The position numbers and the translations under genes were made by a program. From positions 1-39,539 of the forward strand of contig NZ_AZGM01000013.1 in assembly GCF_001435935.1 (NCBI RefSeq): a stretch of DNA of 39,539 bases. The letters are read 5' to 3'. The stretch is from Limosilactobacillus panis DSM 6035. GTDB lineage: Bacteria > Bacillota > Bacilli > Lactobacillales > Lactobacillaceae. Below the pieces are notes generated by a model. That model worked only from the letters and a program-made list of their open reading frames with translations. It made no database searches and was not told the DNA's origin. This document shows positions 34,639-39,539 of this stretch, in pieces. Position 1 is the first letter of the stretch. Each line of letters starts with the position of its first letter.

Positions 34639-37554
34639 ATGTTAAAAAAACAAATAAGAAAGGGATATTTGTTTTGGAGTATTTTGAGCGTAGTTACGCT
34701 CCTATGTTTTCTGGGGACGGCGGGCCAATTAATGACTCACCTAGGCGGTCATCCGGCTTACTTTGCTGGTTGGTGGCTGGTTAAAATGACCGTTAGTGCT
34801 TTGGTGGTCATCGTTCCTATCTTGATTGGGGCGGGCCAGCACTACCCAAAGCGCCGGCTAGGGATGACAGTCTGCCTGTGGTTACTGGGGGCCCTGGGCT
34901 TTATCTGGGCTAAATACACGACTCAGCCAATTCTTAGCACTAGTCAACCGTCACCGGAACTGTACGTTGGTCAGGAAGTCTTTATTGCCTGGCTAGTCGG
35001 GACGGGTCTTTTTATTTTTGCCCGGCCCCTTCAACGACTCCTGCACCGGTGGTCAATTGATCACCGCCGTCACTGGCTGATTACCATTACGGTGGCCTTC
35101 TTTGTTATCCGCTTATTTAATGGCTACGACCTCCTTGGCTTTCACCATGGGACCAGCCTGGTCTGGTTTGGCTACCTCTTTGCGGCGGGGGATTGGCTGG
35201 TCAATGACCGTGAATGGCTAAAGAAGTGGCCAACCTGGCTGTACGGACTGCTGACGGTGGCCATGTTCTGCCTTTCCGGAATCATGACCTGGCTAAACAT
35301 GAGCCGGATCATCTACAGCCCCCACCAGGGTTTTACGCCGAATTACCACTACTTACTGGCAATAAATGCTTACCAGCCAGTGGTGATCATTACTTGTCTG
35401 CTCGCCTTTGCCTGGGCTATCAGGGGGACAACAAATAAGTGGGCTAACGACCATAACATCGTGCAGGGGATTCTCCTACTGGGCCTACTGGGAACACCCC
35501 AAGCGGTAACCCCAATTCTGGTGCCGACGGTGAAGTGGCCGCTGGTGACTACACTGGCCAGCTTTCTGGCAGTCCTCTTGCTGGGCTTACCATGGTTAAT
35601 CACCAGAATTGACTGGGCAATCGACACCAACTGGCGGGGGCTTTTAGCCTGGGGGAAGCAGTTTGCAAAGCGCTTCTGGCCAGTTCTACTGACCTACGCC
35701 ATTCTGTGGCTGATCACGGTGGCCTCGTTTGCCATCCTTTGGAACAATGACCTCACAATGGTCCAGTGGGTAGTGACCCAGCGGGCGAAGATTGTGACGG
35801 TTAACGTCTTAATCATCTTTGCCATTGTCCTCTTGCTGATGGCCCTGACCAATCGTTGGTGGCTTAGCAGCGGTATCGGCATTGTCTTCTACCTTGGCTG
35901 GCTGGTGGCATCTGTCTTGAAGATTACGGCCCGTAATGAGCCCATCCTGCCGACTGATGTCTCCACCGTTACGGCCCCGGGCGAACTGCTGGGGATGGTG
36001 AACCCCTGGGTCTTGGTGGGCGTACTAGTTGGCATCGCCCTGTTAGTTGTCATTTTTGCCTGGGTGGAACACCGCTACGGGAAGCCAACCCGCTTCAGTG
36101 TGGGGGCCCGGATAATCGTCGCAGTTTTCGCCGTGCTGTTTTTGGCCAGCTTTACCTGGGCCAACCACAGTAAGTCAATCGTCTTTAAGCAGTTGCAACG
36201 GCTGGACGATACTCCCTACTTCTACAGCCAGATTCGGGGCGCCCGGATGAACGGGACCTTGTTACAGTTTGCCAATAACGTTGATGTCCACGTCATGACC
36301 AAGCCGACGGGTTACACCAAGGCACGGATGGATCAAATTGAGCGGCGCTACGCTCAAGCCGGCGTGAAAATTAACCAGCAGCGGACCCACCAGAACGTGG
36401 GCAAGCAGAACCTGGTATTTGTCCTGAGTGAAAGCTTTGCTGACCCTCGCCGGGTACCGGGGATGAAGGTAAGTGGCGGTGACCCACTGCCGTTTCTGCA
36501 CCAGTTTAAGCAACGAACGACCAGTGGCCTGATGATCAGTTCTGGTTACGGTGGGGGAACCGCCAACATGGAGTACCAGGCACTGACGGGGCTGTCGATT
36601 GCTAACTTCTCACCAACGATGCCGACACCGTACTCACAGTTAGTGCCCTACCAGCGACGCACCTTCACCATTAACCGCCTTTTCCACTACGCGATCGGTA
36701 TTCACCCGTTCACGGCTAACCTGTATAGTCGGAAGACGGTTTATAAGAAGTTTGGTTTTAAGAAGTTCTACCACTTTGATGGTGGGAACAAGATTACCTA
36801 CAAGAGCAAGATCCAAAACAATCCGCGGGTGAGCGATGACTCGACCTATAAGGAAATCGACCTGAACCTTCACCGCCGGCCCCATGGTAAGTTTATCCAG
36901 GTGGCCACGATGCAAAACCACATGCCGTACCGGCCGGAATACTACCACAAGCGGCAGTACCACGTTTCCGGACGGGGCTTTAAAAACGCCGACCAGCAGG
37001 GGCAAATTGAGGCCTATATCCAAGGAATTCACTATACGGACCAGGCTTTGGACGGGTGGATTCACCAAGTCGACGAGATGAAGCAGCCGACGACAATCGT
37101 CTGGTATGGCGACCACCTGCCGGGAATTTACCATGGTCTGCCGATGAGCAAGTACGGAATTCCGCTGCACGAAACGGACTACTTCATTTATAGCAATAAG
37201 GCCGCCCGGCGGATGAACAAGGACCGGCTGACGGCCCAGCATAAGATTGTCGGTCCCAACGACTTTTCCGCGATGGCCCTGGCCAAGATGGATGTTAAGG
37301 TATCACCTTTCTACGCCCTCTTAACGGAGGTTGAGGAAGACCTGCCGGCAATTTCGCTGCCAACCAACGGAACGGCGAAGAATAACACCGCCCACCAGAG
37401 CGGAATCTCGTTTGTCAACCAGCGGGGCCAGCGCACGAAGCTGGATGCCAAGCAGCGCAAGCTCTTTAACGACTACCGACTGGTTCAGTATGACCTGACG
37501 GCCGGTCATCACTACCTATTGAAGGATAGTTTCCTCAAACAGGTTGCAAAGTAG
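34639..37554 (+). CDS. LTA synthase-family phosphoglycerol transferase with extra N-terminal membrane module
   Basis: A 971-residue protein. The C-terminal ~400 residues form an LtaS/sulfatase-like extracellular domain. Glu598 is in VLSESFADP, the nucleophile Thr641 in GGGTANMEYQALTG and Asp825-His826 in YGDHLPG, with LtaS-like spacing. Such enzymes transfer glycerol phosphate from phosphatidylglycerol onto teichoic or similar polymers. LtaS has five membrane helices, whereas here about 15 precede the domain. The first ten (about 1-330), with HGTSLVWFGYLFAAGDWL, recall a degenerate acyltransferase-3 module. ATG 34639 is chosen, with AGAAAG upstream. TTG 34630 is possible. The acceptor polymer is unknown. 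Confidence 0.85.
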   Translation: MLKKQIRKGYLFWSILSVVTLLCFLGTAGQLMTHLGGHPAYFAGWWLVKMTVSALVVIVPILIGAGQHYPKRRLGMTVCLWLLGALGFIWAKYTTQPILSTSQPSPELYVGQEVFIAWLVGTGLFIFARPLQRLLHRWSIDHRRHWLITITVAFFVIRLFNGYDLLGFHHGTSLVWFGYLFAAGDWLVNDREWLKKWPTWLYGLLTVAMFCLSGIMTWLNMSRIIYSPHQGFTPNYHYLLAINAYQPVVIITCLLAFAWAIRGTTNKWANDHNIVQGILLLGLLGTPQAVTPILVPTVKWPLVTTLASFLAVLLLGLPWLITRIDWAIDTNWRGLLAWGKQFAKRFWPVLLTYAILWLITVASFAILWNNDLTMVQWVVTQRAKIVTVNVLIIFAIVLLLMALTNRWWLSSGIGIVFYLGWLVASVLKITARNEPILPTDVSTVTAPGELLGMVNPWVLVGVLVGIALLVVIFAWVEHRYGKPTRFSVGARIIVAVFAVLFLASFTWANHSKSIVFKQLQRLDDTPYFYSQIRGARMNGTLLQFANNVDVHVMTKPTGYTKARMDQIERRYAQAGVKINQQRTHQNVGKQNLVFVLSESFADPRRVPGMKVSGGDPLPFLHQFKQRTTSGLMISSGYGGGTANMEYQALTGLSIANFSPTMPTPYSQLVPYQRRTFTINRLFHYAIGIHPFTANLYSRKTVYKKFGFKKFYHFDGGNKITYKSKIQNNPRVSDDSTYKEIDLNLHRRPHGKFIQVATMQNHMPYRPEYYHKRQYHVSGRGFKNADQQGQIEAYIQGIHYTDQALDGWIHQVDEMKQPTTIVWYGDHLPGIYHGLPMSKYGIPLHETDYFIYSNKAARRMNKDRLTAQHKIVGPNDFSAMALAKMDVKVSPFYALLTEVEEDLPAISLPTNGTAKNNTAHQSGISFVNQRGQRTKLDAKQRKLFNDYRLVQYDLTAGHHYLLKDSFLKQVAK

Positions 37555-37555
37555 C

Positions 37556-37820
37556 TTGACAGGAGTAAACGAAAGTCGGTACAATAACGTCAACTATAAA
37601 AGGGCGTTGAGGCAAGACCCAGTAGTTGACCAGTGGACATTCAGAGAGCAGGCGGTGATTGCGAGCCTGCCAGGCTGGGAAAACGAATTACACTTGTTGA
37701 GCCCGTCTTTGATCGGATCGTCCCGTTATCGGCGAGAGTGGTGGTTCATTTGAACTGCAATTCAAGGTGGTAACGCGGTTAAATCGTCCCTGACTTCATT
37801 TTAGAAGTCAGGGATTTTTT
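37556..37820 (+). promoter_or_regulatory. Tyrosine T-box riboswitch and promoter of tyrS
   Basis: TTGACA (37556-37561) and TACAAT (18 bp later) form the promoter, starting just after the upstream stop codon. The leader has CAGAGAG and a specifier loop GAATTACAC with TAC (Tyr) at 37689-37691. The variant T-box AAGGTGGTAACGCGG is at 37764-37778. The terminator TCCCTGACTTC / GAAGTCAGGGA (37787-37814) with T6 follows. Uncharged tRNA-Tyr should allow read-through. Confidence 0.93.
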
Positions 37821-37851
37821 GTATCCGTGGATGTTTTAGGAGGGACATTGC

Positions 37852-39102
37852 ATGAACATTATTGATGATTTGAAATGGCGTGGGGCGATTAACCAGGCCA
37901 CGGACTTAGACGCACTGAAGAAACTGACGGAGGATAAGCATATTGCCCTGTACTGCGGGACTGACCCAACCGGTGACAGTTTGCACATTGGCCACCTGAT
38001 TCCGTTCATGATTCTGAAACGGTTCCAGTTGGCTGGTCACCACCCGGTAATTATCATCGGTGGAGGAACCGGTGCGATTGGGGACCCATCTGGTCGTAAG
38101 AGTGAACGACAACTACAGACGATGGACCAGGTTCACCACAACGAAGAAGCCCTGACAGCCCAGATGAAGAAGTTGTTTGGAACCGAAAACTTCACCATCG
38201 TTAACAACTACGACTGGCTTTCCAAGATTAGCCTCCTGGACTTCTTGCGGGACTACGGGAAGCTGTTCAACATTAACACGATGCTTAATAAGGAGGTTGT
38301 GGCTAGCCGTCTGGAAGCCGGGATCTCATTTACGGAGTTTACCTACCAAATCCTCCAGTCAGTCGACTTCTTACACCTGTACCGGCATAATGATGTTCAA
38401 CTGCAGATTGGTGGTTCTGATCAGTGGGGAAACATCACGGCCGGAATTGACCTGATTCACAAGGTGGAAGGCCCAGAGACAAAGGTTTACGGCTTGACGA
38501 TTCCGCTGATGCTGAAGGCTGACGGAACAAAGTTTGGCAAGACTGCCGGTGGAGCCGTCTGGCTTGACCCGAAGAAGACTTCCCCATACGAGTTCTACCA
38601 GTTCTGGATTAACCAGGATGACCGCGACGTTGTTAAGTACCTGAAGTACTTCACCTTCCTTTCTAAGGAAGAAATTAATGACCTCGCTGAAAAGGTAGAG
38701 AAGGAGCCATGGAAGCGTGAGGCACAACGGCGGCTCGCGGAAGAAGTAACGAAGTTTGTTCATGGTGAAAAAGCGGTTGAAGAGGCGGAAGGGATTAGTA
38801 AGGCTCTCTTCTCCGGGGATGTTGCTGACCTATCAGTCGCCGAAATTGAACAAGGTTTTAAGAATATGCCATCAGTTGATGTTGAAAATAAGAAGGAAAA
38901 TATTATTATCTGGTTAACCGATAACGGGATTGAACCATCACGTCGACAGGCTCGGCAAGATGTTTCTAACGGTGCCATCCGAATTAATGGGGAAAAGGTC
39001 GACGATGTTGATGCAGAAATTGACCCAAGCAGCCACTTTGACGGCAAGTTTGTTATTGTCCGCCGGGGGAAGAAGAATTACTTCCTGGCCCGGGTAAAAT
39101 AA
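37852..39102 (+). CDS. tyrS: Tyrosyl-tRNA synthetase
   Basis: Charges tRNA-Tyr with tyrosine. The 416-residue class I synthetase has the HIGH motif at 45-48 (DSLHIGHL) and the tyrosine-binding region with YCGTDPT. QIGGSDQWGNI is also present, and the KMSKS equivalent is KFGKT at about 227-231. A C-terminal S4 RNA-binding domain follows (SRRQARQDVSNGAIRINGEKV). This is the bacterial TyrS form with KFGKT, as in Bacillus TyrS. ATG 37852 follows AGGAGG at 37839-37844. Its own T-box controls expression. Confidence 0.97.
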   Translation: MNIIDDLKWRGAINQATDLDALKKLTEDKHIALYCGTDPTGDSLHIGHLIPFMILKRFQLAGHHPVIIIGGGTGAIGDPSGRKSERQLQTMDQVHHNEEALTAQMKKLFGTENFTIVNNYDWLSKISLLDFLRDYGKLFNINTMLNKEVVASRLEAGISFTEFTYQILQSVDFLHLYRHNDVQLQIGGSDQWGNITAGIDLIHKVEGPETKVYGLTIPLMLKADGTKFGKTAGGAVWLDPKKTSPYEFYQFWINQDDRDVVKYLKYFTFLSKEEINDLAEKVEKEPWKREAQRRLAEEVTKFVHGEKAVEEAEGISKALFSGDVADLSVAEIEQGFKNMPSVDVENKKENIIIWLTDNGIEPSRRQARQDVSNGAIRINGEKVDDVDAEIDPSSHFDGKFVIVRRGKKNYFLARVK

Positions 39103-39122
39103 ATTTTAGAATTTAATGTTTG

Positions 39123-39163
39123 CAAAAGCCCTCGCTAAAGGATAAATAAGCGGGGACTTTTAG
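39123..39163 (+). terminator. Terminator of tyrS
   Basis: AAAAGCCCTCGCT (39124-39136) pairs with AGCGGGGACTTTT (39149-39161), with minor mismatch, ending in TTTTAG. Confidence 0.8.
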
Positions 39164-39255
39164 TTTTAAAATGACGATGTTCGAACAATAAAAAGGATGC
39201 AATAGATGAAAGTTCAGCGTTACTGATTTACGCTCAAGGAAAGTATAAATAGCGC

Positions 39256-39455
39256 TTGACGCTTGTTCGAATACCATGTATTATATTTAACGTTGTCACA
39301 GGGATGACGGATTGGTTACAATTCTTTAACAAGAAAGTTAAACTTCTTGTTGACAGGTCTTTGGCAGCATGATATATTATAAAAGCTGTTTGTTAATAAG
39401 TTGACTTAATTAATTGAAATTAATTGTTGACCTTGATGAGCAGATTTGATATAAT
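39256..39455 (+). promoter_or_regulatory. Three stacked promoters, probably for an rRNA operon
   Basis: P1: TTGACG (39256-39261) and TATTAT (39279-39284). P2: TTGACA (39350-39355) and TATATT (39373-39378). P3: TTGACC (39427-39432) and TATAAT (39450-39455). All have 17-bp spacing. Such arrays are typical of rRNA operons. GTTCG (39265-39269) lies inside P1 and the palindrome GTTCGAAC (39179-39186) upstream. No protein gene is seen in 39165-39539. Confidence 0.8.
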
Positions 39456-39539
39456 GATAAATGTTAGTTGACTACTTAGCTGACTAACTGGTAGACCTTT
39501 GAAAACTGAACAAAGTTTCGACGAATCAAATGTGTAGGG
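39456..39539 (+). other. rRNA operon leader (upstream of 16S rRNA)
   Basis: GACCTTTGAAAACTGAACAAAG (around 39494-39515) is the conserved leader and spacer motif flanking rRNA genes in lactobacilli. With promoters just before it, it should belong to the 16S leader. The 16S gene itself does not begin within the window. Confidence 0.72.

Noticed and set aside
36640-37242. Minus-strand frame of 200 codons opposite the LtaS-like gene
   Set aside because: Antisense to the conserved catalytic domain, with no start context.
39456-39539. Start of the 16S rRNA gene within the window
   Set aside because: Only the leader motif is visible. The characteristic 16S start sequence is not reached before the window ends.

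Overview
The window looks like the chromosome of a heterofermentative lactic acid bacterium. The best guess is the genus Limosilactobacillus, with L. fermentum or a close relative most likely. The grounds are a GC content near 50% or slightly higher, Gram-positive Shine-Dalgarno sites, T-box and PyrR attenuators, a PurS-dependent purine pathway, an L-2-hydroxyisocaproate dehydrogenase, an alsS-alsD pair, and an rRNA promoter region typical of lactobacilli. The species call is an inference. No phage, IS element or CRISPR array is visible. The only mobile DNA is the last ~50 nt of a group II intron at the left edge.

Layout. 1-1450: intron end, then azlC-azlD (branched-chain amino acid export). 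1450-2870: an OFA-family MFS transporter with PurR-like boxes in its leader. 2871-5526: PyrR attenuator, then pyrD-pyrF-pyrE. 5583-9778: single genes for a nitroreductase, an L-2-hydroxyisocaproate dehydrogenase, cyclopropane fatty acid synthase (minus strand) and an AI-2E family permease. 10071-12484: alsS-alsD (pyruvate to acetoin). 12783-17570: fhs, purE-purK and purB. 17571-18448: two strong palindromes, a 59-residue membrane peptide whose ribosome site may be switchable, and a GNAT acetyltransferase. 18541-22320 (minus strand): Met T-box, then metA-metY-hom. 22380-32313 (plus strand): purC-S-Q-L-F-M-N-H-D. 32419-37554: gpmA, a DUF975-like membrane protein and a large LtaS-type phosphoglycerol transferase. 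37555-39102: Tyr T-box and tyrS. 39165-39539: three stacked promoters and a leader that should drive an rRNA operon just beyond the window.

Most of the window serves nucleotide synthesis. The complete de novo IMP pathway is here except the PRPP-making step. fhs supplies 10-formyl-THF from formate. The last three steps to UMP are here too. The methionine operon sits on the opposite strand inside the purine block and separates fhs/purEKB from purCSQLFMNHD.

The most interesting reading is a shared regulatory code. Pairs of CGAAC/GTTCG half-boxes with a constant 29-bp centre-to-centre distance occur upstream of purE, purC (twice) and fhs, and also in the leader of the OFA transporter. This suggests that the transporter belongs to the PurR regulon and may import formate or a related one-carbon acid. 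Other points of interest are a probable frameshift at the start of metA, a second terminator downstream of the PyrR attenuator, loss of two Fe-S ligand cysteines in PurF, and a ~10-helix membrane module fused in front of the LtaS-like protein.
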